Assembly: GCA_036268295.1 (NCBI GenBank)
Contig: DATAUK010000026.1
Span: 1-64,000, forward strand
Length of the DNA stretch: 64,000 bases
Reading direction: 5' to 3'
DNA from: DATAUK01 sp036268295
GTDB lineage: Bacteria > Actinomycetota > Actinomycetes > JAFAQI01
The notes below the pieces were generated by a model. That model was given only the letters and a program-made list of their open reading frames with translations. It was not told the origin of the DNA and did not search any database. This document shows, piece by piece, positions 50,740 through 60,456 of this stretch (positions are counted from its first letter, which is position 1; each line of letters starts with the position of its first letter). The position numbers were made by a program, and so were the translations under genes.

Positions 50740-51684
50740 TTAGCGGGAGACCATGGCGGCAGCGGCGGCCGGCGAGGCGAAACAGCGGGCCGACGCCTCT
50801 GCCTGGATCGGGGTTTCACCGAGCGCCCAGCGAAGGGTGCCGAGCGTGACGAGGGTGGACTGCCGGGTGAGCTGGTCCTCGGCCGCGCCGACGATGGTGG
50901 CGAGCGGACCAGAGCGGATTCGGTAGAGCCGCTTCGCCCATGACGGCATGACATCGAAAGCGGCGCGACTGATGACGCCGCTCACCGCCCTCGAGACCGG
51001 GTCGGCGCCGATCGGCTGGCGAAAGAACGCCGCCAGCTCGGCGGTCTGCTCGCCGAAGCCCAGCAACCGCTGCATATCGCGGAAGTAGTCCTCGACGGCA
51101 TCCCGGGTGCTCGGCACCGGCCCGGACGCGCCGAGCCGGATCGCGAACTGCGAGTACTGCTCGTAGTACTCGTCGATGCGCGCACCTTCGAGCGGCTTCG
51201 GGTGATAGCGACGGTGGGCGCGCATGACGCTGTGCGCCTGTGTCATGGCGGTCCAGATCAGTTGGTCGGAGTCCTCCGCCGAGTAGGTCCGCCCGTCCGG
51301 CAACGTGCCGTGCACGTGGCGATGCATTTTGCGGACCAGGTCGCAGGTCCGCTCGACGACCGGCATCGAGCCCCAGGTCATCGCGTTGACGAAGGATGCG
51401 GTGCGTCCGAGTCGCGCGATCGGGTCGTCACTGTAGGACGAGTGCTCGTTCGTCCCGTACAACGTCGGCTCGTGCAGCGCGCCTAGCAAGAGACCACTCA
51501 GGCCGCCGACCAGTCCGACGACGTCGGCGTGGACGTGCCAGATAGCGCTGCCCGGGCCGAAGAGGCCGAGGTCGCCGGCCGGCTCGCTGAACTGCACCCC
51601 TGGCAGGCCGTCGGCCCGCAGCGTCTGCTTCCACGCCTGCTGGATCGCTTCTTTCGGCAGCCCCCTGATCATGCTCAGCTTCAC
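50740..51684 (-). CDS. MpaB/DUF2236 oxygenase-like protein
   Basis: 314 residues. Family patterns are IWHVHADVVGLVGGLSGLLLGALHEP, SDDPIARLGRTASFVNAMTWGS and AHRRYHPKPLEGARIDEYY. DUF2236/MpaB proteins are haem-associated oxygenases of unknown substrate in actinobacteria and Thermus relatives. Several histidines are candidate haem ligands (HVH, HR...H). The kdpE gene lies downstream, 36 bases after its start codon complement on the other side; no operon link is clear. Confidence 0.82.
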   Translation of the reverse strand: MKLSMIRGLPKEAIQQAWKQTLRADGLPGVQFSEPAGDLGLFGPGSAIWHVHADVVGLVGGLSGLLLGALHEPTLYGTNEHSSYSDDPIARLGRTASFVNAMTWGSMPVVERTCDLVRKMHRHVHGTLPDGRTYSAEDSDQLIWTAMTQAHSVMRAHRRYHPKPLEGARIDEYYEQYSQFAIRLGASGPVPSTRDAVEDYFRDMQRLLGFGEQTAELAAFFRQPIGADPVSRAVSGVISRAAFDVMPSWAKRLYRIRSGPLATIVGAAEDQLTRQSTLVTLGTLRWALGETPIQAEASARCFASPAAAAAMVSR

Positions 51685-51720
51685 GCTTCCAGTGTGCGCG
51701 AGCGGTCAAAGCCAGTGACG

Positions 51721-52400
<680 letters not shown>

Positions 52401-52404
<4 letters not shown>

Positions 52405-54944
52405 GACGTCGCCAGCTCGGTGACGTCGATGGTCTCGCCTGGGCGCTGCGCCCGGCGGAGCTGGATGACCATCGTCAGGCCCCCGCCGGGAGTGTCCTCG
52501 GCGATCAGCTCGCCGCCCATGGCCTCGGTCAGTCCGCGCGAGAGCGCAAGCCCGAGCCCGGTGCCGGTGGTGTTGTCGGTGTCGCCGAGTCGCTGGAACG
52601 GCGTGAACATCCGGTCACGGTCAGCGGCGTCGATGCCAGGCCCGCGATCGATCATCCGCATCTCGACCCACTCCGAATGGCAGCTGGCGATGAGATGAGG
52701 CGGCGACTCGGGTGGCGAAAACCGGATTCCGTTCGCAGCGATGTTGGCGATCACTCGCTCGAGCAACGCGGGATCGGCGAGCACCTCCGGCAGCGCGTCC
52801 GGCAGGTCGACGATTACTGCGTCGGCGGCCGGACCGATCGCGTCGAGGGCGAGCGGTACGACGTCGTCGAGCCGGGTCGGTGAGTTGAGAACGCTCAACG
52901 CACCCGCCTGCAGCCGGCTCATGTCGAGCAGGTTCTCCACCAGTCTTGTCAGTTGTTGCAACGACTCACGCGCGGTCGCGAGCAGCTCGTCGCGGTCCGC
53001 TGCGGCCCAGGTGACGTCGGTGCTGCTCAGGCTGTCGACCGCGGCAGTGGCCGACGCGAGCGGCGAGCGGAGGTCGTGACTGACAGCGGCGAGCAACGCG
53101 GTACGCAGCCGGTCGGCTTCGGCAAGCGGCTTCGCTGCCGCGGCTGCCTCGGCAAGCTCTCGCTGTGCCATCACGATCCCGGCTTGCACCCCGAAGACGG
53201 TGAGCAGTCGTTGGTCCGATGCCTGCAGCGGGTGGCCGCGGACCGCGAGCACGTGACGATCACCCGCGGTCGCCTGAGCGTCGGCGTCGCCAGGTGTCCG
53301 GCTCGCGGGCGACCCGACCGACTCGACGCTGTGCCATCGGTCTCCACCACCAGAGTCGGACTCGAGCAGCGTCACTGACGACAGCGACAACGCCTCCTGC
53401 AGCCGTTCCAGCAATGCCCGCAACGCGTTCTCGCCACGCAGCACGCTGCCGGCGACGGTGGCGAGCACCCGTGACTCGGCCTGGGCCCGGGCAGCCTGCG
53501 TCGTGCGCCGCGCTGCCAGGTCGACGATGCCGCTGACCGCGGCAGCCACGAGGACGAAGCCGGCCAATGCGATCACGTTGTCGCGCGCTGAGATCGTCAA
53601 GCGATGAAGCGGTGGCGTGAAGTAGAAGTTGACCAGCAGGCTCCCCGCAACCGCGGCGGCGATGCCCGGATAGACGCCGCCGACGAGCGAAACCCCAACG
53701 ACCGCAACAAGAAAGCCGAGCAGGTCGCTGGTCAGGTTGAGGTCGTGTCTCACCGTCGCGAGCACGATCGTGAGCAATGGCAGGACTACTGCGGCAACGG
53801 CAGCGCCCTGCAGCCGTCGCTTCGGAGTCAGTCCGCCGGTCAGCGCCGGGAGGGCACGGCCGCGACCCATCTCCTCGTGGGTGACGATGTGTACGTCGAT
53901 GTCGCCGGACAGCCGCACCGTCCCCATGCCGATGCCGGGTCCGGTGAACAGCCGTGACAGCGTCGAGCGGCGCGATGCCCCGAGCACCAGCTGGGTCGCG
54001 TTGTGCGCCCGAGCGAACTCGATCAGCGACGTACTGATCGTGTCGCCGACGATCTCGTGGTAGGTCCCGCCGAGCGACTCGACCAGTTGGCGCTGGGTCA
54101 CCAGTGAGGCCGGGCTGGCGCCGCTCAGGCCGTCGGAGGTGCTGACGTGGACGGCGAGCAGCGCCTCGCCGCCGCGAGCTGCGATCCGGCCGGCACGACG
54201 GATAAGCGTCTCGCCCTCTGGCCCTCCGGTCAGCGCAACGACGACGCGCTCGCGGGTCTCCCAGGTCTCGCCGATGCTGTGGTCCTTGCGGTATTTCGTG
54301 AGCGAGTCGTCGACCTTGTCCGCGAGCCAGAGCAGGGAAAGCTCGCGCAGCGCGGTGAGGTTGCCGAGCCGGAAGTAGTTGCCAAGGGCCGCGTCGACCT
54401 TCTCGGGCGCATAGATGTTGCCGTGCGCCATCCGCCGTCGTAACGCCTCCGGCGTGATGTCGACCAGCTCGACCTGCTCGGCGGCGCGAACGACCGCATC
54501 CGGCACAGTCTCCTGCTGGCGAATGCAGGTGATCTTCGCGACTACGTCGTTGACCGACTCGAGGTGCTGGATGTTGACCGTCGTCAGCACGGTGACGCCT
54601 GAGTCGAGCAGGAGCTGGATGTCCTGCCAGCGCTTCTCGTTGCGCGAGCCGGGCACGTTGGTGTGAGCCAGCTCGTCGATGCAGGCGACCTCCGGCGCCC
54701 GCGCGAGGATCGCGTCGGTGTCCATCTCGTCGAACTCGGTGCCGCGATAAGAGATCCGCTTGCGGGCCATGACCGGCAAGTCGCCGATCATGGCGTGGGT
54801 CCGCTCCCGGCCGTGGGTCTCGATCAGGCCGATGACGATGTCCGTGCCACGTGCCTTGCGCCGACGCGCCTCGGCGAGCATCGCGTACGTCTTGCCGACG
54901 CCCGGCGCCGCGCCGAGGTAGATGCGGAGCATCCCTCGTGCCAT
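52401..54944 (-). CDS. kdpD: Kdp sensor kinase KdpD
   Basis: 847 residues. Order of parts: KdpD ATP-binding N-terminal domain with Walker-type GAAPGVGKTYAML (about residues 12-24); a universal-stress (USP) domain around residues 230-355 (REERVVVALTGGPEGETLIRRAG); four membrane helices from about 375 to 480; a GAF-like region; and the histidine kinase with phosphoacceptor His in AAVSHDLRSPLASA and ATP motifs NIAANGIRFSPP and GTGLGLALSRGL. In other bacteria the USP domain binds c-di-AMP. It is in one operon with kdpC upstream and kdpE downstream. Confidence 0.94.
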
Positions 54945-54963
54945 TGCGTCGAGCCCCGCCTTC

Positions 54964-55869
54964 CTACTGCGACCGCTGGCCGGTGAGCCGATCGAGTGCC
55001 AGGTTGAGCTGCAGCACGTTGACCGCCGGCTCGCCCATGAAGCCCAGCGCGCGCCCGAAGGTATAGGTCTTCACCAGTTTGCTCACCTCGGCAATTGGCA
55101 GGCCGCGAACCCGGGCGACTCGTGGCTCCTGAAGTGTCGCGTACGCGACCGAGATATCGGGGTCAAGGCCGGACCCGCTCGCTGTCACTGCGTCCGGCGG
55201 CACCGGGTTCTGCGGCCACGTCTTGCCCGGACCATGGATCGGGACGATCTTGCCGATCTGGTAGTTGCCGCCGTACGTCGCACACGTCACGGGTACGCCG
55301 TCATAGCTCGCGATGAACGGAGTCGCCGGGCATGCCTGGTTGACACTGACGACCCTGACGACGTTCCCGGTCAAGCCGTGCGAGCGGATCACGGACAGCA
55401 CCGCGCCGACGCCGTCCGCGGTGCAATCGGGCCGCCGGCCGTTCACGCCGTTGAGCGCGCCTACCGCCTCACTGCGAGCACAGATCTGGGTGAGCAGGCT
55501 CTGGGACCCGGCGTCGCTCTTGACCTTGGGGTTCGGCAGCGTGTCGACGATCGACTCGGGTCCGAGGTTGGACGCGCCGGACGCGGTCGGGTCGTAGTCA
55601 TCGGCTGACGGACGGCTCTGGAAGTACTTCGGAATCGGATTGCCGTTGGCGTCGGTGAACGCTTGCCCGATCACGGCCGAGCCGACGACCTTGCCGTTGA
55701 GGTGGATCAGCGAGCCGTCGGCGCGGTGCTGCAGTCCCGGGATCTGGGCGATCGCGGTGATGAGCAGCGGATAGCTGATGCCGAGGACGACGGTGAACAC
55801 CATCATGGCCCGCAGCGCCGCAATGTGCTGGCGGAGCCAGGTCGGTAACCGGTCGATCATCTCACTCAC
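54964..55869 (-). CDS. kdpC: Kdp-ATPase subunit KdpC, enlarged
   Basis: 301 residues; KdpC is usually 190-220. One N-terminal membrane helix (AMMVFTVVLGISYPLLITAI). Signature KYFQSRPSADDYDPTASGASNLGP at about 81-104, then an extra segment of about 75 residues between 110 and 220 with cysteines at 130, 149, 180 and 196, then VPPDAVTASGSGLDPDIS and the C-terminal FGRALGFMGEPAVNVLQLNLALD. KdpC stabilises the KdpAB complex and increases ATP affinity. The four cysteines could form two disulfides outside the membrane. Four-base overlap with kdpB. Confidence 0.93.
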   Translation of the reverse strand: MSEMIDRLPTWLRQHIAALRAMMVFTVVLGISYPLLITAIAQIPGLQHRADGSLIHLNGKVVGSAVIGQAFTDANGNPIPKYFQSRPSADDYDPTASGASNLGPESIVDTLPNPKVKSDAGSQSLLTQICARSEAVGALNGVNGRRPDCTADGVGAVLSVIRSHGLTGNVVRVVSVNQACPATPFIASYDGVPVTCATYGGNYQIGKIVPIHGPGKTWPQNPVPPDAVTASGSGLDPDISVAYATLQEPRVARVRGLPIAEVSKLVKTYTFGRALGFMGEPAVNVLQLNLALDRLTGQRSQ

Positions 55870-58034
55870 CTGATTCCGGGGATGAATTGAACGACGAGGT
55901 CGATCAGCTTGATGCCGGCGAACGGCACGATCAAGCCACCGACGCCGTAGATCAGCAGGTTGCGCTGCAGCATCTGCGAGGCGCTCGCCGGTCGATAGCG
56001 CACGCCGCGCAGGGCAAGCGGGATCAGCGCGATGATCACCAGGGCATTGAAGATGACAGCCGACAGGATCGCCGACTGGGCCGAGTGCAGCCGCATGATG
56101 TTGAGCTTGTCCAGGCCCGGATAGATGCCGGCGAACATCGCCGGGATGATCGCGAAGAACTTCGCGACGTCATTCGCGATCGAGAACGTGGTCAGTGCGC
56201 CGCGGGTGATGAGCAGCTGCTTGCCGATCTCGACGATCTCGATGAGTTTCGTGGGGTTGGAGTCGAGGTCGACCATGTTGCCGGCCTCTTTGGCCGCCGA
56301 TGTGCCGGTGTTCATTGCGACACCAACGTCGGCCTGGGCGAGTGCGGGCGCGTCGTTGGTGCCGTCGCCGGTCATCGCGACGAGCTTGCCGCCGGTCTGC
56401 TCACTGCGGATCAGTGTCATCTTGTCTTCCGGCGTTGCCTCAGCGAGGAAGTCATCGACGCCGGCTTCGTCGGCGATCGCCATGGCAGTCAGCGGGTTGT
56501 CGCCGGTGATCATCACGGTGCGGATGCCCATCGCGCGCAGCTCGTCGAACCGCTCGCGCATTCCTTGCTTGACGATGTCCTTGAGGTGGATGACGCCGAG
56601 GGCACGGGCCACGCCGGCGTTGGAATCCGCGACGACCAGTGGGGTGCCACCTGCGGCGGAGATTCCGTCGACGACGCTGCCGAGCTCCTCGGACACGGCG
56701 CCGCCGGCGTGACGCACCCACTCCTGCACTGACGCCGAGGCGCCTTTGCGGATCTGGCGGATCCCGCCGGTTTCTCCTAGGTCGACGCCGCTCATCCGGG
56801 TCTGGGCGGTGAACGGGACGAACGTCGCGTGGCTGAGCTCACCGGCCCCTCGTTCGCGCAGTCCGAACTTCTCCTTCGCCAGGACGACGACCGACCGGCC
56901 TTCCGGCGTTTCGTCGGACAGGCTCGACAACTGCGCGGCATCGGCGAGCTCACGTTCGCTCACGCCGCCAACCGGGATCAGTTCGGACGCCTCGCGGTTG
57001 CCGATCGTGATCGTTCCGGTCTTGTCCAGCAGCAAGGTGTTGACGTCGCCTGCCGCCTCTACGGCGCGGCCCGACATCGCCAGCACGTTGCGCTGAACCA
57101 GCCGGTCCATCCCAGCGATGCCGATCGCGGAGAGCAGTGCTCCGATCGTCGTCGGGATCAGGCAGACCAGCAGCGAGACCAGCACGACGCCGGTCACGCC
57201 GTGGGTGTTCAACGTCAACGAGTTCAATGCACCTGGTTGCTGTGCCCTGGCAAAGATCGCGAACGGCTGCAGGGTCGCGACCGCGAGCAGGAAGATGATC
57301 GTCAGTGACGCGAGCAGGATGTTCAGGGCGATCTCGTTCGGCGTCTTCTGCCGTGATGCGCCTTCGACCAGCGCGATCATGCGATCGATGAAGCTCTCGC
57401 CGGGCTTCTGGGTGATCTGGACGATGATCCGGTCCGAGAGCACTCGGGTGCCGCCGGTGACTGAGCTGCGGTCACCACCTGATTCGCGGATCACCGGAGC
57501 CGATTCGCCGGTGATCGCCGACTCGTCGACACTGGCGATGCCCTCGACCACGTCGCCGTCGCCGGGGATCAGCTGGCCGGCCTCGACGACGACGTACTGC
57601 CCTTGTAGCAGGCTTGCCGCGGCGACCTCCTGCTCGTGCAGCAATGCCGCATCGGCACTGGGCCTCCAGTTCTCCAGCAGTCGCGCCATCGTCGTCGTCT
57701 TGGCCCGACGCAAGGTCTCGGCCTGCGCCTTGCCGCGTCCCTCGGCGACGGCCTCCGCGATATTCGCGAACAGCACGGTGAGCCAGAGCCAGACCGTGGT
57801 GATGATCGCGAACCAGGTGTGCTCGCTGACTGCCAGCCAGGTCGTCCAGACCGATCCGATCTCGACGATGAACATGACCGGGTTCTTGTAGAGCGTCGTC
57901 GGGTTGAGCTTCTTGAAAGCGTCCGGCGTCGACTTCCACAGCATTTTCGGGTCGAAAGCGCCGACTTGCGCGCGGTGCGGACCGTCGCCGTGCCGACCGC
58001 GTCGGACGGGAGCATGGAATGCTGCAGCGGTCAT
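55866..58034 (-). CDS. kdpB: Potassium-transporting ATPase catalytic subunit KdpB
   Basis: 722 residues, slightly long at its N-terminus (GRHGDGPHRAQVGAFDPK before the usual start). P-type ATPase motifs are the phosphorylation site LLDKTGTITIGN, TGESAPV, the ATP-binding KGASASVQEW, and MTGDGTNDAPALAQADVG. Seven or eight membrane helices. It hydrolyses ATP to drive K+ uptake with KdpA. It overlaps kdpC by four bases and kdpA by one base. Confidence 0.96.
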   Translation of the reverse strand: MTAAAFHAPVRRGRHGDGPHRAQVGAFDPKMLWKSTPDAFKKLNPTTLYKNPVMFIVEIGSVWTTWLAVSEHTWFAIITTVWLWLTVLFANIAEAVAEGRGKAQAETLRRAKTTTMARLLENWRPSADAALLHEQEVAAASLLQGQYVVVEAGQLIPGDGDVVEGIASVDESAITGESAPVIRESGGDRSSVTGGTRVLSDRIIVQITQKPGESFIDRMIALVEGASRQKTPNEIALNILLASLTIIFLLAVATLQPFAIFARAQQPGALNSLTLNTHGVTGVVLVSLLVCLIPTTIGALLSAIGIAGMDRLVQRNVLAMSGRAVEAAGDVNTLLLDKTGTITIGNREASELIPVGGVSERELADAAQLSSLSDETPEGRSVVVLAKEKFGLRERGAGELSHATFVPFTAQTRMSGVDLGETGGIRQIRKGASASVQEWVRHAGGAVSEELGSVVDGISAAGGTPLVVADSNAGVARALGVIHLKDIVKQGMRERFDELRAMGIRTVMITGDNPLTAMAIADEAGVDDFLAEATPEDKMTLIRSEQTGGKLVAMTGDGTNDAPALAQADVGVAMNTGTSAAKEAGNMVDLDSNPTKLIEIVEIGKQLLITRGALTTFSIANDVAKFFAIIPAMFAGIYPGLDKLNIMRLHSAQSAILSAVIFNALVIIALIPLALRGVRYRPASASQMLQRNLLIYGVGGLIVPFAGIKLIDLVVQFIPGIR

Positions 58035-59695
58035 CAGTGCAGGCCTTCCGCGAGTGGTCCGAGGGCGAGCGCCGGCAGGTAGGTCAGCGCCACGACGATC
58101 AGCGCGACGCCGACGACCATCGCGATGAACAGCGACCGGTGGGTCGGAAGGGTGCCCTCCGACACCGGCACGATCTGTTGCTTGGCGAGCGAGCCGCTGA
58201 GACCGAGCACGAAGATCATCGGGATGAAGCGCGCGCCGAGCATCGTCAGGCCGATGGCGGTGTTGTACCAGTCGGTGTTGACGCGGATCCCAGCGAAGGC
58301 CGAGCCGTTGTTGTTGGCCGCCGAGGTGAACGCGTACAAGACCTCGGAGAAGCCGTGGGCGCCGGTGTTCAGCATCCCGGCGCGTTCGCCGGGTAAGGCC
58401 ATGGCCAACCCCGCGCCGACCAGCACGAAGGTCGGCGTGGTCAGGAAGTACAGCGAGGCGAACTTCATCTCGCGGCCGCCGATTTTCTTCTTGATGTATT
58501 CCGGGGTGCGCCCGACCATCAGCCCGGCGACGAACACCGTGATGACGGCAAGGATGAGCATGCCGTACAAACCCGAGCCGGTGCCGCCGGGCGCGACCTC
58601 ACCGAGCTGCATGTCGAGCAGAGTGACCGCGCCGCCGAGACTCGTATAGGAGTCGTGGAACGAGTCGACCGCGCCGGTCGAGGTCAGGGTGGTAGTGGCG
58701 GCGAACGTCGCCGAATCGGGGACTCCGAACCGTTGCTCGGTCCCTTCGGTTGCCGCTCCCACCGCGGCCGGCACGGTGCCGTGATGGATGTCCTGGAAGA
58801 GGTTGAGGCTGACGACGCTGCCGAGCGCCAAGATCGCCATCACCGCGACGATCGCCAGCCCCTGCCGCTTGTCGCACACCATCTTGCCGAAGCTGCGGGC
58901 GAGCGCGAACGGAATGACGACCTCGAGGTAGATCTGGATCCAGTTTGTCCATGCCGTCGGGTTCTCGAACGGGTGCGAGGAGTTGGCGCTGTAGAAGCCG
59001 CCGCCGTTCGTGCCGAGCTGCTTGATCGCTTCCTGGCTGGCAACCGGACCGCCGGTGATCGACTGGCTGTTACCGGCAATCGTGTTGACCGTGTGCAGCG
59101 GATCGAAGTTCTGGATCGCGCCGCCGGCGATCAGGACGACCGCGATGAGCACCGAGATCGGCAGCAGGATCCGGAAGCAGGTGCGGACCAGGTCGACCCA
59201 GAAGTTGCCCACCTGGTCGGTGCGGGACCGAGCGAAGCCGCGGACCAGCGCGACGGCGACCGCGATGCCGACCGCCGCTGAGACGAAGTTCTGAACCGCG
59301 AGTCCCGCCATCTGGGCGGTGTAGCCGAGTGCGGACTCTCCGGAGTAGGACTGCCAGTTGGTGTTGGTCGTGAAGCTTGCAGCGGTGTTGAACGCCTGGC
59401 TGCCTGGCATGGCGCCGAAGCCGAGATCGTAAGGCAACTGCCCCTGCAGCCGCAACATCGCATAGAGCAGCAACACCGAGATAGCGGAGAACGCGAGCAT
59501 GCTCCGCAGGTAGGTGCCCCACTTCTGGTCGACCTCGGGATTGACCCCGGTGGCGCGGTAGACCCAGCGCTCTGCGCGCAGGTGGCGGTCGGATTCGAAG
59601 ATCCGCGCCATGTAGTCGCCGAGCGGTCGATACGACGCTGCTAGCGCCACCACCAACGAGATGATGAACACGATGCCAGCGGTCGTCGTCCCCAT
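58034..59695 (-). CDS. kdpA: Potassium-transporting ATPase subunit KdpA
   Basis: 553 residues with about ten membrane helices. The four SKT-family selectivity loops are represented by AASFTTNTNWQSY, NGGGFYSANSSHPFENP, ESATFAATTTLTSTGAVDS-type region and SAANNNGSAFAGIRVNTDW. It forms the K+ channel-like pore of the KdpFABC complex. The ATG at 59695 overlaps the kdpF stop. Together with kdpB and kdpC it forms a full transporter. Confidence 0.96.
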   Translation of the reverse strand: MGTTTAGIVFIISLVVALAASYRPLGDYMARIFESDRHLRAERWVYRATGVNPEVDQKWGTYLRSMLAFSAISVLLLYAMLRLQGQLPYDLGFGAMPGSQAFNTAASFTTNTNWQSYSGESALGYTAQMAGLAVQNFVSAAVGIAVAVALVRGFARSRTDQVGNFWVDLVRTCFRILLPISVLIAVVLIAGGAIQNFDPLHTVNTIAGNSQSITGGPVASQEAIKQLGTNGGGFYSANSSHPFENPTAWTNWIQIYLEVVIPFALARSFGKMVCDKRQGLAIVAVMAILALGSVVSLNLFQDIHHGTVPAAVGAATEGTEQRFGVPDSATFAATTTLTSTGAVDSFHDSYTSLGGAVTLLDMQLGEVAPGGTGSGLYGMLILAVITVFVAGLMVGRTPEYIKKKIGGREMKFASLYFLTTPTFVLVGAGLAMALPGERAGMLNTGAHGFSEVLYAFTSAANNNGSAFAGIRVNTDWYNTAIGLTMLGARFIPMIFVLGLSGSLAKQQIVPVSEGTLPTHRSLFIAMVVGVALIVVALTYLPALALGPLAEGLH

Positions 59696-59784
59696 CAGAA
59701 CCGCTCCGGGAAAAGCAAGGCGATGACCAGGAAGATGCCGGTAGCGGCGGCGAGGATGAGGCCGACGAGGTTCTCGGCCGTCAT
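59695..59784 (-). CDS. kdpF: KdpF small stabilising subunit
   Basis: 29 residues: one membrane helix (LVGLILAAATGIFLVIALL) ending in PERF, as is usual for KdpF. It stabilises KdpABC. Its TGA overlaps the kdpA ATG by one base, and its ATG overlaps the stop of a further micro-ORF, so the string is tightly coupled. Confidence 0.92.
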   Translation of the reverse strand: MTAENLVGLILAAATGIFLVIALLFPERF

Positions 59785-59864
59785 AGCCGCTCGACCCCCT
59801 TCGCGATCAGTGCGAAGAGCGCGAAGACGGCCACGATAAGGAGGATGAACAGCAGATCGGCCAT
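59781..59864 (-). CDS. 27-residue membrane micro-ORF before kdpF
   Basis: ATG at 59864 opens a 27-codon frame starting MADLLFILLIVAVFALFAL and ending IAKGVERL, one membrane helix with a charged tail. Its TGA overlaps the kdpF ATG (ATGA). From memory, similar one-helix peptides ending KGVE(K/R)L precede kdpF in many actinobacteria, so it is probably an extra Kdp subunit or accessory peptide. Function is unknown. It is the first gene of the kdp operon. Confidence 0.75.
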   Translation of the reverse strand: MADLLFILLIVAVFALFALIAKGVERL

Positions 59865-59903
59865 GTCTTGCAGTGTTTGCCTGATCCGATCCGATGCAAA
59901 GGA

Positions 59904-59954
59904 TCTTGACGCTTTCCTGACGTGAAACCGTTGAATCTCAACGAGTTCTTGACG
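59904..59954 (-). promoter_or_regulatory. Candidate KdpE binding region with CGTCAAGA repeats
   Basis: Read on the minus strand, the octamer CGTCAAGA occurs at 59947-59954 and 59904-59911, and a near copy CGTCAGGA at 59915-59922. The last two are 11 bp apart, one helical turn, which suits an OmpR-type dimer. The region lies 40-90 bases upstream of the first kdp ORF. The KdpE assignment is inference from position and repeat structure. Confidence 0.45.
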
Positions 59955-59976
59955 CCACCTCGGTCTTCGCCCACGG

Positions 59977-60432
59977 TTAAGGCCGCTCGTGATCGTCGGG
60001 CTCGGGCAGCGGGGCCAGTGAGGCGACCTCGCCGAGCGCGAGACTCAACAGCGATGCCTGTTCGTCGGTGAGGTCGACGACGACTGATCGCCCGCCGTCA
60101 TCGAGAGTCGCAACGTTCACGTCGTCGGCGTCGAACAGCGCGGTCCGGATCGACCAGGGCGCGTATGCCCGCGCGATCGCCCAGCCGGTCTCGTCAGTGC
60201 GCGCGAAGACGATGCGCCGGCCTGGGTCGCCCTCGCCGCGGGTGAAGCCGCGGCTGCGCAGCCACGCTTCGGCCGACGTGATGTCGGGCGGCATCTGGTC
60301 GTTGAAGTCGCTGTAAGCATCGATCCGCAACGTGACGGCAGACTGATCGAGTACGTCGAAGACCGCCTCACAGACCTGGGCAAGGACATCACCGGCGGCG
60401 TCGGCCACGACGTAGCGCTCGCGCCTGCTCAC
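59977..60432 (-). CDS. Hypothetical cytoplasmic protein
   Basis: 151 residues from ATG 60432, with good codon bias. Segments: ERYVVADAAGDVLAQVCEAVFDVLDQ, then ITSAEAWLRSRGFTRGEG and GRRIVFARTDETGWAIARAYAPW, then an acidic tail. No membrane or signal segment and no recognised domain. It is 24 bases downstream of the chemoreceptor gene on the same strand, so the two may be co-transcribed. The kdp operon follows on the same strand. Confidence 0.6.
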   Translation of the reverse strand: MSRRERYVVADAAGDVLAQVCEAVFDVLDQSAVTLRIDAYSDFNDQMPPDITSAEAWLRSRGFTRGEGDPGRRIVFARTDETGWAIARAYAPWSIRTALFDADDVNVATLDDGGRSVVVDLTDEQASLLSLALGEVASLAPLPEPDDHERP

Positions 60433-60456
60433 GTAATGAACGCTAGCGATCCAGGG

